From an uncultured Sutterella sp. (GTDB lineage: Bacteria; Pseudomonadota; Gammaproteobacteria; Burkholderiales; Burkholderiaceae_F): a stretch of DNA of 64,000 nucleotides. The notes beneath the pieces were generated by a model. The model saw only the letters and a program-made list of their open reading frames with translations, had not been told where the DNA came from and made no database searches. The translations under genes and the position numbers were made by a program. Numbering within the stretch: position 1 is the stretch's first letter; every line of letters begins with the position of its first letter. Shown piece by piece: positions 25,182 through 33,908 of the stretch. The stretch spans positions 36,614 to 100,613 of the forward strand of contig CAJLHF010000003.1 of NCBI GenBank assembly GCA_905206365.1, written 5' to 3'.

Positions 25182-25700
25182 GTGCAGCGTCCCGTTCTTC
25201 GAATGGGGGATCCGAACCTCGTCACGGCCTCGGTTCCGGTTCGCGAATTCGGCACGACCGAATTGCGCCGACTTGCGGGCGATCTTTGGGACACCATGGA
25301 TCGCGAAGGTGGCTGCGGCCTTGCCGCTCCTCAGATCGGCGTCAACCTTCGCGTGATCTGCTTCGGGTTCAAATCCAAAAATCCATTGTGCGAAGGGCGT
25401 TCGATTCCGCAGACCGTGCTTGTCAACCCCGTGATCGAGCCGATCGGGGAGGAAACGGAAGAAGACTGGGAAGGGTGTCTGTCGCTTCCCGGTTTGCGGG
25501 GCGTCGTGCGCCGCGCAAAGAAAATCCGCTACAGGGGATTCGACATCGAGGGGAACCCGATCGAGCGGACGGCCGCCGGCATGCACGCGAGGGTCGTGCA
25601 GCACGAAACGGATCACCTCGACGGGATCCTCTACGTGATGCGGGTCGAAGACTGGACGAAGTTCGGCTTCCGAAAGGAAATCGAAAAGAACGAAGGCTGA
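25182..25700 (+). CDS. def: Peptide deformylase
   Basis: The 172-residue metalloenzyme removes the N-formyl group from nascent proteins. All three motifs are present: GCGLAAPQIG, EGCLSLPG (Cys metal ligand) and QHETDHLDG (two His ligands and catalytic Glu). The GTG start at 25182 (MQRPVLRMGDPNL) is preferred because the motif spacing is normal and an AAAAGGAA site precedes it. It is probably co-transcribed with the phosphorylase gene and ends at the shared terminator at 25738. Confidence 0.94.
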   Translation: MQRPVLRMGDPNLVTASVPVREFGTTELRRLAGDLWDTMDREGGCGLAAPQIGVNLRVICFGFKSKNPLCEGRSIPQTVLVNPVIEPIGEETEEDWEGCLSLPGLRGVVRRAKKIRYRGFDIEGNPIERTAAGMHARVVQHETDHLDGILYVMRVEDWTKFGFRKEIEKNEG

Positions 25701-25737
25701 GCGGCCGGACTTCCGGATCCCGAACGTCCCCGAAACG

Positions 25738-25773
25738 AAAACGCCCCGTCGCGTGCAACGCGAGGGGCGTTTT
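25738..25773. terminator. Bidirectional terminator between def and the FadR-type regulator
   Basis: AAACGCCCC and GGGGCGTTT form the outer stem, with TCGCG/CGCGA continuing inside; A-runs and T-runs flank it on both sides. It serves the convergent genes at 25182-25700 and 25797-26474. Confidence 0.88.
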
Positions 25774-25796
25774 GTTTTTCATTCGACGAAAGGAAA

Positions 25797-26474
25797 TCAA
25801 GCCTGCAGCATGTCGACCTGTTCGCGCAGGTGTTCGCGCAGGAGTTCCTTCGCGAGGTCTTCTTCGCCGCGTTTGATGGCCTGGAGGAGTTCGCGCTCCT
25901 GACGGGCGATGTTGAGGAAGAATTCCGGATTGTTCTGCGGAAGGGTCGAGGTCGTCTTTTCGAAGTACGTGACGAGCGCGGCCGAGAAGACCTGGAGGAC
26001 GCGGTTCCCGCAAGCTTCAAGGAGCAACAGGTGAAATTCGCGGTCCCAACGGTCCGCTTCCTGCGTGTTTGCGGCGTTCGCTTCGATGCGGTTGATTGCT
26101 TCGTCGAGTCGCCCGAGCAGTGCGGGTGTCACGCGACGGATCGCGAGCGGAATGATGTCGACTTCGATCAGGAGGCGCGCTTCGATGAATTCGCGGATGT
26201 CGAAGTTGGCGATGTCCATCTGAACCTGAATCTGCGCGGAGAGGTTCTTCGGGCCGAGATTGTTGACGGTCATGCCGCGCTTCGGCGCGCGGTCGACGAC
26301 GCCCATCTGAGAGAGAACGCTCAATGCCTTGCGAATCTTGTAGCGCGTCACGCCGAAGCGGGTGGCGAGTTCCGTTTCGGTATCGATGCGTCCGCCCGAC
26401 TTGGCCTGGCGGAGAATGTGTTGATGAATCGCGCGAAAGAGCGCTTCTTCATCGACCAACGTGTCTTTTGTCAA
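25797..26474 (-). CDS. GntR/FadR-family transcriptional regulator
   Basis: The 225-residue protein has an N-terminal winged helix (about 10-75; TELATRFGVTRYKIRKALSVL is the recognition region) and a C-terminal all-helical FCD domain (about 95-220; RDEFH-like WDREFHLLLLEACGN and the final HLREQVDML). FCD domains bind small carboxylic acids, often with a metal. No methionine occurs near the N-terminus, so a TTG start at 26474 is assumed. It is alone in its unit, and its target cannot be told from context. Next to it, in the opposite direction, is the Mn riboswitch unit. Confidence 0.85.
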   Translation of the reverse strand: MTKDTLVDEEALFRAIHQHILRQAKSGGRIDTETELATRFGVTRYKIRKALSVLSQMGVVDRAPKRGMTVNNLGPKNLSAQIQVQMDIANFDIREFIEARLLIEVDIIPLAIRRVTPALLGRLDEAINRIEANAANTQEADRWDREFHLLLLEACGNRVLQVFSAALVTYFEKTTSTLPQNNPEFFLNIARQERELLQAIKRGEEDLAKELLREHLREQVDMLQA

Positions 26475-26704
26475 AGCCGTTCCCCGGAAAGTGCCGTCCG
26501 ACGGGTGTGTTCCGCCCGGGTCGGTTCCTCCGGGCAGAGACGAACGGCTGCGTGCTGTTTGGAAAAAATTGAAGTGGCGCTCATTTTAGCGCAGAGACGC
26601 GACCGCATCGGTCGACCCAAGACGAGATGAGAATCGCGCCCGGGACACGGTGTCGTCCGCCATGTATATGCGGGTTTGGGAAAGTCGGGAAGGTCGAATT
26701 CTGT

Positions 26705-26710
26705 TAAAAT
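26705..26710 (+). promoter_or_regulatory. -10 box of the riboswitch transcript
   Basis: TAAAAT lies about 12 bases before the aptamer P1 strand, the distance expected for a transcript that begins with the riboswitch. The -35 is not obvious. Confidence 0.45.
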
Positions 26711-26722
26711 CCTCGCTCTTCT

Positions 26723-26865
26723 CGCAGAGGAGTAGCCGGGAAGGGCGTCTGAGACGCCGTTTCCGTCCGCGTCAACATACTTGGCGTCCGGTTTTCCCAC
26801 CTTTCGGACCCATGGCGCGGATAGCGGGGTTGCGCGCAACGCGCACCGTGTCGGCAAGATCTGCG
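26723..26865 (+). promoter_or_regulatory. yybP-ykoY manganese riboswitch aptamer
   Basis: The P1 stem CGCAGA (26723-26728)/TCTGCG (26860-26865) encloses the conserved loop elements of this class: GGAGTAGCC at 26729-26737, GTCAACATACTTG at 26771-26783, and GGCAAGATC near 26853-26861. These match the E. coli alx and L. lactis aptamers as I recall them. The class binds Mn(2+) between the two conserved loops and usually switches expression on. It precedes a GDT1/MneA-type exporter, a typical target. Confidence 0.92.
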
Positions 26866-26883
26866 AAGGCATCCGATGCGACC

Positions 26884-26950
26884 GGGCGGGACCGGCGGCG
26901 GAGGCCTTCGTACGATTGTTCGCCGCCGACAGCCCGCCCTTTCTTTTTTC
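26884..26950 (+). terminator. Expression-platform terminator of the Mn riboswitch
   Basis: GGGCGGG (26884-26890) pairs with CCCGCCC (26933-26939), and GGCGGCG with CGCCGCC inside it; a T-rich tract (TTTCTTTTTT) follows. It lies between aptamer and start codon, so the switch most likely works by transcription termination. Confidence 0.82.
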
Positions 26951-26962
26951 CCGGACCCCATC

Positions 26963-27529
26963 ATGATTTTCGAGTCGCTTACCCTCTCGACCCTTGTCGT
27001 CACGGCCGCCGAAATCGGCGACAAGACCCAGTTGCTCGCGCTGTGTCTTGCGGCGCGTTTTCGCGCTCCGGTGCCGATCGTGCTCGGTATTCTCGCCGCC
27101 ACCGTTTTGAATCACTTGTTGGCCGGACTCCTCGGCCTCTCGGTGGCGAGCTTTCTCACGCCCGAGACGCTCAAGTGGATTCTCGTGCTCTCGTTCCTCG
27201 CGATGGGGCTCTGGATGCTCGTTCCCGACAAGATCGACGAAGAGGATTGCGAGAGCGCCCCGAACACCTACGGCGTGTTCGTGACGACGGCCATGCTCTT
27301 TTTCCTCGCGGAAATGGGTGACAAGACGCAACTTGCAACCGTGGCGCTCGCCGCGCACTACCACGACGCGATTTTCGTCGTGGCGGGGACGACCCTCGGG
27401 ATGTTGATCGCGGACGTGCCCGCGGTTTTCGTGGGCGACAAGCTTTCGAAGAAAATCAGTATGGTTTGGATGCGTCGCATCGCGGCCGTGATCTTCCTCG
27501 GGTTCGCCGTCGCGTCCTACTTCGCCTAA
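26963..27529 (+). CDS. GDT1/UPF0016-family manganese exporter (MneA-like)
   Basis: The 188-residue membrane protein has six helices in two homologous halves, each with the family motif E-x-G-D-K-T: AAEIGDKTQLL (about 13-23) and LAEMGDKTQLA (about 115-125). The acidic residues form the cation path. Bacterial members such as MneA export Mn(2+). The riboswitch immediately upstream independently supports manganese. Start chosen at ATG 26963, 13 bases after the T-tract. It has no partner gene in the operon. Confidence 0.92.
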   Translation: MIFESLTLSTLVVTAAEIGDKTQLLALCLAARFRAPVPIVLGILAATVLNHLLAGLLGLSVASFLTPETLKWILVLSFLAMGLWMLVPDKIDEEDCESAPNTYGVFVTTAMLFFLAEMGDKTQLATVALAAHYHDAIFVVAGTTLGMLIADVPAVFVGDKLSKKISMVWMRRIAAVIFLGFAVASYFA

Positions 27530-27655
27530 GACGCCGTAGCGCATTCCTCGAAGCGGCAGTTCGAAACAATGAAAGGGGCGCGTGCCGCAACGGTACACGC
27601 CCCTTCGAGCATTCGGGCGGCGGTTGCACGCCTCCGCCCGGGACCATTCGAACCC

Positions 27656-28417
27656 TTAGTAGTTGTAGCGCACGCCCGCGCCGAGCACCCACTTCACGTC
27701 GTCGTCGACGATCGGGCTGTCCTTGACTTCGGACGGGAGTACCGTGGCGGAAGCCGTACCGAAGAGCGACCAGTTCGCGCCGAGCTTGTAATTGACGTCC
27801 ATGCCGAAGGAGGGTGTCAGGGCGGCGTCGGGCGAATAGGCGTTGAAGCCCGAGCGGCGCGATTCGGCGTTCGAGACCCCGTAATAGTACTCGTTGAAGT
27901 TTTCGCTCGCCCACGTCAACGTGGCAAAGGGCGCGAGCGTGAGTTCGCCGAGCTGCACGGGGTAACGGTAGGAGCCGATCATGAGGAGGCCGTCGCTTTT
28001 GCCGAGTACGTCGACGTGCATGCTCGCGTCGACGATGCCGAAGCGGCTCGTCCAGCGGTAGCCGACCGAGGCGGCCATTGAGGTGTCGCGCTTCTTGAGG
28101 GTCTGCATGCGCGCGTCGTCGGAATCGTCCGGATCGAAGAACATCGGCATCCAGCCGAGGCCGAGACGGACGGAATGCGCTTCGTTCTTGAAGAGATAAA
28201 CGCCGCCCGAGATGCCGTGCGCCCAGAAGAGGTCCGATTCGACCGTGAGAAGGGGAAGCGGGTAGTAGACGGGATCCGTGTCGACGTACTCGGACGAGGT
28301 GACGTAGAGCGCGCCGCCGAGGCTCACCTGAGCGGGCGCGGCCTGAAGAGCGGCGGGGAGCGCAAACGCGGCGGAAATCGCGGAAACGAGCGCAAGCTTG
28401 CGGAACGAAGCGGTCAT
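27656..28417 (-). CDS. MipA/OmpV-family outer-membrane protein
   Basis: The 253-residue protein has a Sec signal peptide (MTASFRKLALVSAISAAFALPAALQA) and a beta-barrel with alternating aromatic strands ending in the outer-membrane signature VRYNY. Features of the OmpV/MipA family are the N-terminal GGALYVTSSEY strand and the C-terminal WVLGAGVRYNY. The ATG at 28417 is preferred over an in-frame TTG at 28429. It is divergent from a TetR-type regulator gene, with a palindromic operator overlapping its likely promoter. Its function is uncertain; relatives act in antibiotic susceptibility, adhesion or scaffolding of murein enzymes. Confidence 0.8.
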   Translation of the reverse strand: MTASFRKLALVSAISAAFALPAALQAAPAQVSLGGALYVTSSEYVDTDPVYYPLPLLTVESDLFWAHGISGGVYLFKNEAHSVRLGLGWMPMFFDPDDSDDARMQTLKKRDTSMAASVGYRWTSRFGIVDASMHVDVLGKSDGLLMIGSYRYPVQLGELTLAPFATLTWASENFNEYYYGVSNAESRRSGFNAYSPDAALTPSFGMDVNYKLGANWSLFGTASATVLPSEVKDSPIVDDDVKWVLGAGVRYNY

Positions 28418-28505
28418 GAGAAAACTCAAAAAAAGAAAAAGGAAATCGGGGTCGAAGGAATCGACCGGATCGACGCGACGGGGACAGATCGGACGATTGC
28501 ATATT

Positions 28506-28529
28506 AAACTGAACCGTACAGTTCAGTTT
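28506..28529. promoter_or_regulatory. TetR-type operator between mipA-like and tetR
   Basis: AAACTGAAC-CGTACA-GTTCAGTTT is a perfect 9-bp inverted repeat with a 6-base spacer. On the minus strand it abuts a TAATAT -10 box for the outer-membrane protein gene, so binding there would block that promoter. It also lies upstream of a TATACT-like -10 (28557-28562) that may serve the regulator. Confidence 0.75.
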
Positions 28530-28802
28530 TCGTATGACTGAATTGCGGAGTGTAGTTATACTTTTTCGTGCTGTCAATGAACGTCTGTTCGTTTTTCTTC
28601 GAGAATTCGCTCGAAGGACGTGCGTTGGCCGGATTGAGCGTCTTTCCCCGTACCTACGCCCGGACGCGCCTTCCGCTATGCTTTTTTACAGGTGTCGATC
28701 GAGCGGCGTGAGCGAACCGCGATTTCCTCACGCCGATATTGCGTCGACATTGAGAACAACCGCCGAAATCGACCGCCGACACGTGCGACCCGAACCTTTC
28801 CC

Positions 28803-29417
28803 ATGAAGACCCTTTCTCCGATTCGCAGGGAATCCATCCTTGCCGCCGCCTATGCTCTGATCGACGCCGACGGACTTGAGGGCGCATCGATGGATCGCAT
28901 CGCCCGCGAAGCGGGCGTCTCGAAGACGACGCTCTACAACTACTACCCCTCGAAGGAAGAGCTTCTGCGTGCGGTGATCGTGCGGTACGCGACCTCGTTT
29001 CTCACGCGTTCCGTGGAGGATCTCGTCGCGGCGGAGGATTCCCCCGAGCCGCTCGAAGCGAAGCTTCGTACGTTTGCCGGGCACGTTCTCGACTTCCTCT
29101 ATCGCGAGAAGTCGGTCGGACGTTTTTACCGTTTGATCGTAGGGGCGTCGGTACACTCCGACGTGGGACGACTCTTTCGAAGCGCAGGCCCCGAAGAGGC
29201 CATGCAGGCTGTGGCTGCCTACCTGAAGCGTCGCATGGATGCGGGCGAACTTGCCCCGGCCGACCCGTACTTGCGCGCGCGGCAACTGATGGCGCTCATT
29301 CGCGCGGAAACGGACGCGTACCTGCTCTCGCAGGACTTCCCCGACTTCCGCCCCGAAGACGTCGAGGCGATGAGCGCGCGGGCGGCCGCCTTCTTCTTCG
29401 AAGGCGCGAAGACCTGA
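28803..29417 (+). CDS. TetR/AcrR-family transcriptional repressor
   Basis: The 204-residue protein has a typical TetR helix-turn-helix (about 10-55; ASMDRIAREAGVSKTTLYNYYPSKEEL) and a C-terminal ligand/dimer domain of the AcrR/TetR_C type. ATG 28803 begins MKTLSPIRRESILAAA, the normal distance before the HTH. The perfect palindrome at 28506-28529 is the likely operator, giving control of the divergent outer-membrane protein and perhaps of itself. Ligand unknown. A terminator follows at 29443. Confidence 0.88.
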   Translation: MKTLSPIRRESILAAAYALIDADGLEGASMDRIAREAGVSKTTLYNYYPSKEELLRAVIVRYATSFLTRSVEDLVAAEDSPEPLEAKLRTFAGHVLDFLYREKSVGRFYRLIVGASVHSDVGRLFRSAGPEEAMQAVAAYLKRRMDAGELAPADPYLRARQLMALIRAETDAYLLSQDFPDFRPEDVEAMSARAAAFFFEGAKT

Positions 29418-29442
29418 TCCGAGGCCCTATCGAAAGTTCGAG

Positions 29443-29478
29443 CGAAGGCCTGCCGAAGCGGCGGGCCTTCGTTTTTTT
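29443..29478 (+). terminator. Terminator between tetR and mutS (convergent)
   Basis: CGAAGGCC pairs with GGCCTTCG and is followed by seven T. It ends the regulator gene; mutS on the other strand ends at 29486. Confidence 0.88.
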
Positions 29479-29485
29479 CAAACGT

Positions 29486-32215
29486 TCACACGCCGCTTTC
29501 GTCGGATGCCTCGAAGCGGGCTTCGGTTTCTTCGAGCGCCGACTTCAGCGCGGGAAGCGTCCCGTAGAGGAGTTCGAGCGCCGCGCGCGGCGTCAGACTG
29601 TCGAGGTCCGTCGCGCAGAGTGCTTCGACGCGATCGAGGAAGGGTCGAAGGTCCTCCGCCGTGAGGCCCGGGGCCTTCGCGTCGAACGCATCCTCGCCGA
29701 ACTCATCGTCCGAAGCCGGCGCGTCGAGAAGCGGATCGTGCGGCAGGTCGAAGAGCGACGGCTGCATCCCGGGCATCTTCCCCGCTTCAAGGTCCCGGAG
29801 CACTTCACGCGCTCGGCGAACGACCTTGGGCGGAACCCCCGCGAGTTGCGCCACCGCGATCCCGTAGGAGCGGTTGGCGGGGCCTTCCGTGATTTCGTGA
29901 AGGAAGACGACGCGGGACTTTGCCTGCGTGGCCGCCACGTGCACGTTCGCCACACCCCGCAGTTCTTCGGCGAACTTCGTGAGTTCGAAGTAGTGGGTCG
30001 CAAAAAGCGTGTAGGCTCGAGCGTCTTCGACGAGCGACTGCGCGATCGCGGCCGCAAGCGACAAGCCGTCGTAGGTCGACGTGCCGCGACCGATTTCGTC
30101 CATGAGCACGAGACTGCGGTCCGTCGCCTGATGAAGAATCGTCGCCGCTTCGGTCATCTCGACCATGAAGGTCGAGCGCCCGCGCGCGAGGTCGTCCGAG
30201 GCGCCGATGCGGGTGTGGATGCGGTCGACGGGCCCGATCTCGGCCGAGGCGGCCGGAACGAAACTCCCCGCCCATGCGAGAAGTACGATGAGGGCGACCG
30301 AACGCATGTAGGTCGACTTCCCGCCCATGTTGGGACCGGTGATGACGAGCATGCGACGGTTTTCGTCGAGTCGGCAATCGTTCGGGACGTAGTTTTCGAT
30401 CGCGGTTTCAACGACCGGATGACGTCCGCCTTCGATCGAGAGGCCCGTTCGGTCCGTAAGACGCGGCTTCACCCAACGGTATTCGATCGCGTGCTCCGCG
30501 AGAGCGAGGAGCGCGTCGAACTGCGAGAGAGCGGACGCGGCCTCCATGAGGCGAGCAACTTCAGGCTGAAGGCGCGCGACGACCTCCAGGTAGAGTTCGC
30601 GCTCCAGAGCACTCGATCGTTCCTTGGCGGAGAGGGCCTTGTCCTCGTAACTCTTCAGTTCGGGCGTGATGTAGCGCTCCGTGTTTTTCAGAGTCTGCCG
30701 ACGGTGGTAGTGAAGCGGCACGTCCTTCGACTGCGCTTTCGAGACTTCGATATAGAAGCCGTGAACCTTGTTGAATTCGACGCGAAGGGTCGAGAGGCCC
30801 GTCGCCTGACGTTCGCGTGCTTCAAGGTCGAGCAGAAACTGCCCCGTGTTGTCCCTGAGGTCGCGAAGCGTCTTCAATTCGGTATTGAACGTGCTCGCAA
30901 TTACGTCCCCGTCGCGAAGCTGTACGGCGGGTTCTTCCAGAAGCGCCTCGCGCAGAAGCGTTTCGATGGCTTCGGGCACCTCAAGCGTGCGGGAGAGGTC
31001 CGCAAGAAGCGTCGCGGGCGAATCCGAAAACGCCGCGCCCAGCGCGCGCACGGCCGGCAGGGCGTCGCGCAGCGACGCGAGTTCCCGCGGACGAACGCTT
31101 CCGAGTGCGATGCGGCTCGCGATGCGTTCGATGTCGGGGAGAGCGTCAAGTTCCTCGGAAAGACGTGCGCGGTCGTCGGCATCCGTTACGAGTCGTTCGA
31201 TCGCATCGTGTCGGGCGCGCGCCGCGTCGGCGCCGCGCAGCGGCTGATTGAGCCATCGCTTCAATTCGCGGCTCCCCATGGCGCTTCGGCACCCGTCGAG
31301 AACCGAGAAGAGCGTCAGTTCGCCCGCGTCGCGTCGCACCGTGTCGGAAATTTCCAGATTGCGGCGGCTCGCCGGGTCGATCACGATGAATTCGTTTTCG
31401 GTGACGAGCTTGAGCGGTCGGATGAAGGGGAGGGCGTCGACCTGCGTTTCCGACGTGTAGTCGAGAAGCGCGTTCGCGGCTTCCAGAACGAGCGGGAAGC
31501 CCTCGATTTCCCAGGCGTCGAGGTTGTCGAGGCCGAACACCTTCTTCAGGTTTTCAGTCCCGTGGGCCGCGTCGAAGTGCCAGTCGGGCATCGACGTGAG
31601 GACGAGCTCGGGGTGCGTTTCGCGAAGCGTCTGCTTGAGGTGTTCGGGGACGAGAATTTCCGAAGGGGCGATGCGCGCGAGTTCGGTTTCGAACTGCTCG
31701 GCGGAGACGTTCTCCGCACGGAAGTCGCCGCTCGAGAGCGTGAGCCACACGAAGCCGTAGCCCGCATCCCCCTTGCGGCGGCGCTTCGGGGCGGCGACGG
31801 CAAGAAGCACCGAATCGGACTTTTCGGGCAGCAGCGCCGTTTCCGTAAGGGTCCCCGGCGTGATGATGCGGGAGATCTTGCGTTCCATGGCGGGGCCCTT
31901 GCCCGGTACCCCCTGCTGCTCGGCAATGACGACGCTCTCGCCCATTTTCACGAGCCGCGCCACGTACTGATCGAGCGACACCATCGGAATCCCCGCCATC
32001 GGAATGGGCGTGCCGTCGGACATTTTCCCGCGCTTCGTGAGCGTGATGCCGATCAGGCGATTGGCTTTAGACGCATCGTCGAAGAACGTTTCGTAGAAGT
32101 CCCCCATGCGAAAGAGGACGAGCTGCTCGGGGTAGCGACGCTTGATTTCGACGAACTGCCGCATGGCGGGCGTGAATTGCGAAAGCGACTCGGTCTGAAG
32201 GTCGATGGTGCCCAT
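29486..32215 (-). CDS. mutS: DNA mismatch repair protein MutS
   Basis: The 909-residue protein has all MutS domains: mismatch-binding N-terminus with the Phe-x-Glu motif in RMGDFYETFFDDA (about residue 37), connector, core and clamp, then the ATPase with Walker A GPNMGGKSTYM (about 626-636), Walker B LVLMDEIGRGTSTYDG and the C-terminal helix-turn-helix dimer region. It recognises mispairs and recruits MutL. Length is slightly above the usual 850 because of an acidic C-terminal insertion (about 835-860). It stands alone, with its start at 32215. Confidence 0.97.
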   Translation of the reverse strand: MGTIDLQTESLSQFTPAMRQFVEIKRRYPEQLVLFRMGDFYETFFDDASKANRLIGITLTKRGKMSDGTPIPMAGIPMVSLDQYVARLVKMGESVVIAEQQGVPGKGPAMERKISRIITPGTLTETALLPEKSDSVLLAVAAPKRRRKGDAGYGFVWLTLSSGDFRAENVSAEQFETELARIAPSEILVPEHLKQTLRETHPELVLTSMPDWHFDAAHGTENLKKVFGLDNLDAWEIEGFPLVLEAANALLDYTSETQVDALPFIRPLKLVTENEFIVIDPASRRNLEISDTVRRDAGELTLFSVLDGCRSAMGSRELKRWLNQPLRGADAARARHDAIERLVTDADDRARLSEELDALPDIERIASRIALGSVRPRELASLRDALPAVRALGAAFSDSPATLLADLSRTLEVPEAIETLLREALLEEPAVQLRDGDVIASTFNTELKTLRDLRDNTGQFLLDLEARERQATGLSTLRVEFNKVHGFYIEVSKAQSKDVPLHYHRRQTLKNTERYITPELKSYEDKALSAKERSSALERELYLEVVARLQPEVARLMEAASALSQFDALLALAEHAIEYRWVKPRLTDRTGLSIEGGRHPVVETAIENYVPNDCRLDENRRMLVITGPNMGGKSTYMRSVALIVLLAWAGSFVPAASAEIGPVDRIHTRIGASDDLARGRSTFMVEMTEAATILHQATDRSLVLMDEIGRGTSTYDGLSLAAAIAQSLVEDARAYTLFATHYFELTKFAEELRGVANVHVAATQAKSRVVFLHEITEGPANRSYGIAVAQLAGVPPKVVRRAREVLRDLEAGKMPGMQPSLFDLPHDPLLDAPASDDEFGEDAFDAKAPGLTAEDLRPFLDRVEALCATDLDSLTPRAALELLYGTLPALKSALEETEARFEASDESGV

Positions 32216-32287
32216 GGGAACGTGGTAAGTGATCGGTATCGGAAGGGAGGTATTTTCGCACGCGCGCGCGGGGCGCGCCCCGAAATG

Positions 32288-32322
32288 AAAAGACCCCGAA
32301 ATCCGTGGAACGGATCGGGGTC
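32288..32322 (-). terminator. Terminator of the suhB-like gene
   Basis: On the minus strand GACCCCGATCCGT pairs with ACGGATTTCGGGGTC (two-base bulge) and ends in TTTTC. It lies about 60 bases beyond the stop at 32385. Confidence 0.82.
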
Positions 32323-32384
32323 TCCCGGAGGTCGGCCGGGGCCGAAAAGAGACCGCGGAAACTCGGGTCTCTCAAACGCGGAGA

Positions 32385-33332
32385 TTATTCCGCGGCGGCC
32401 TTCGGCTTGCGCGGAGCGCGCTTCTTGGCGGGAGCCTTTTCAGCCGTTTCGGCCTTCGGAGCTTCTTCGGTCGTCTTTTCGACCTTCGTCGTCAGGGTCT
32501 TCGTTTCGGGTTCGCTTTTTTCGGCCTTTTCCGCTTTTTCAAGACGGCCGACGAGCGGGAGGAGCTTCGCGAAGATGCGCGGCGTGCCGCAGCAGACCGA
32601 GCCCGTTTCGAGCCACTTTTCACCGCCTTCGAGGTCGGTGATGAGGCCGCCCGCTTCGAGAACGAGAAGGCCGCCCGCGGCGATGTCCCAGGGCTTCAGG
32701 CCCGCTTCCCAGTAGCCGTCGTAGCGGCCGCAGGCAACCCACGCCAGGTCGAGCGCGGCGGAGCCCGGACGACGGATGCCCGCCGAGCGTTCGGCCACCT
32801 TGCGGAAGCCCGTCATGTACGCATCGAAATCGTCCGTGCGACGGAAGGGGAAGCCCGTGCCGATCAGCGAGCGGCGAAGGTCCACGGTGTCGGAGACGCG
32901 AATGCGGCGGTTGTCGAGGAACGCCCCCTGGCCCTTGGCGGCCGTGAAGAGTTCGTTTTTCGCCACGTCGTAGATGACAGCCGCCACCACTTCACCGCGG
33001 AAGGCGAGCGCGATCGAGACGGCGTACTGCGGAACGCCGTGCATGAAGTTGGTCGTACCGTCGATCGGGTCGATGATCCAGAGGTAGTCGCTTTTGCCGC
33101 CGATGCGACCGGCTTCTTCCGTCAGGAAGGCGTGACGCGGATACGCGGCCTGCAGCTCCTGAACGATCGCTTCTTCGGCGGCCTTGTCGGCGCTCGTCAC
33201 GAAGTCGTTGGCGGCCTTGGCTTCGACGGTGAGGCGGTCGAGGTCGTTGGCGGCGCGGAGGATTTCCTTGGCGGCGCGGCGAGCGGCTTTGACGGCCGTT
33301 GCAATATAGGCGGAGAGTTGCGACGTGGACAT
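32385..33332 (-). CDS. Inositol monophosphatase family protein (SuhB-like) with Lys/Ala tail
   Basis: The 315-residue protein contains the full Mg-dependent phosphatase fold: EEAGRIGG (metal-binding Glu), WIIDPIDGTTNFMHG (Asp ligands) and the C-terminal WDIAAGGLLVLEAGG. SuhB is about 267 residues; here the fold ends near residue 260 and a 50-residue low-complexity tail follows (EKAEKSEPETK onward, ending KKRAPRKPKAAAE), resembling a histone H1-like tail. The family hydrolyses inositol or related phosphates, and SuhB also acts in rRNA antitermination. ATG 33332 (MSTSQLSAYIATAV) is preferred over an upstream in-frame start. Monocistronic. Confidence 0.87.
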   Translation of the reverse strand: MSTSQLSAYIATAVKAARRAAKEILRAANDLDRLTVEAKAANDFVTSADKAAEEAIVQELQAAYPRHAFLTEEAGRIGGKSDYLWIIDPIDGTTNFMHGVPQYAVSIALAFRGEVVAAVIYDVAKNELFTAAKGQGAFLDNRRIRVSDTVDLRRSLIGTGFPFRRTDDFDAYMTGFRKVAERSAGIRRPGSAALDLAWVACGRYDGYWEAGLKPWDIAAGGLLVLEAGGLITDLEGGEKWLETGSVCCGTPRIFAKLLPLVGRLEKAEKAEKSEPETKTLTTKVEKTTEEAPKAETAEKAPAKKRAPRKPKAAAE

Positions 33333-33908
33333 GGAGGGGCTCGAATTGAAAGAGAACGTGGAGCCCGAAGAGCGCGGCAAAAAGCGGCTCCCGGACTTTC
33401 AAAAAGCAAAGCGGAGAGAGGCCCGACGGGGCCAACCCTCCGATATCGGGCGAAGAGTTTAACGCAAAGCCCGTCCGAGGTGGGGGAAAACGCGGTGGTT
33501 TTCCCTGATTCCGGAGAACTTTCATGACGAAACGATGACGAAAACGGACGGAAACTCGCCTTCGTATTGTTTACCCTTCCGATCGGTCACGAAGTCTTCA
33601 CAAAACCGTACGGAGAAATGTCATATGCGGGGCGGAGAATGCTTCCCGAGCCCGACGGACGGCGCACGCGTTGTCACGAAAGACACAACGTCTGCGCGGA
33701 CGCGGCGCTCAGGAATGTTTCGGTCCGTACGAGGTACGACACTCGACGCTCCCCGCAACCCGCGGCGCACCGCACGGAAAAAGAGAAATCGTGCGCTCGG
33801 GATGCGGCGGCCTTCGTACGGATCTTCACTCGGGCTTTTCGATCTTTCCCCGAAACGAACTCCGACGCGGGTTAGGGAAACCGAAGGGCCTCTAGGAGTT
33901 TCTCTCTC
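33333..33908. other. Intergenic region, about 575 nt, between divergent suhB-like and peptide-importer genes
   Basis: No supported gene is visible. A TTCACA followed 18-19 bases later by CATATG (about 33597-33626) is a possible promoter for the importer operon, and a GCACG/CGTGC stem lies near 33770-33800. CTAGGAG before 33909 is the ribosome binding site of the binding-protein gene. The long leader for the importer is unexplained. Confidence 0.4.

Noticed and set aside
26471..27598. Long minus-strand open frame over the exporter and riboswitch
   Set aside because: It overlaps a convincing riboswitch and a conserved membrane-protein gene; its Arg/His-rich translation is typical of antisense frames in GC-rich DNA.
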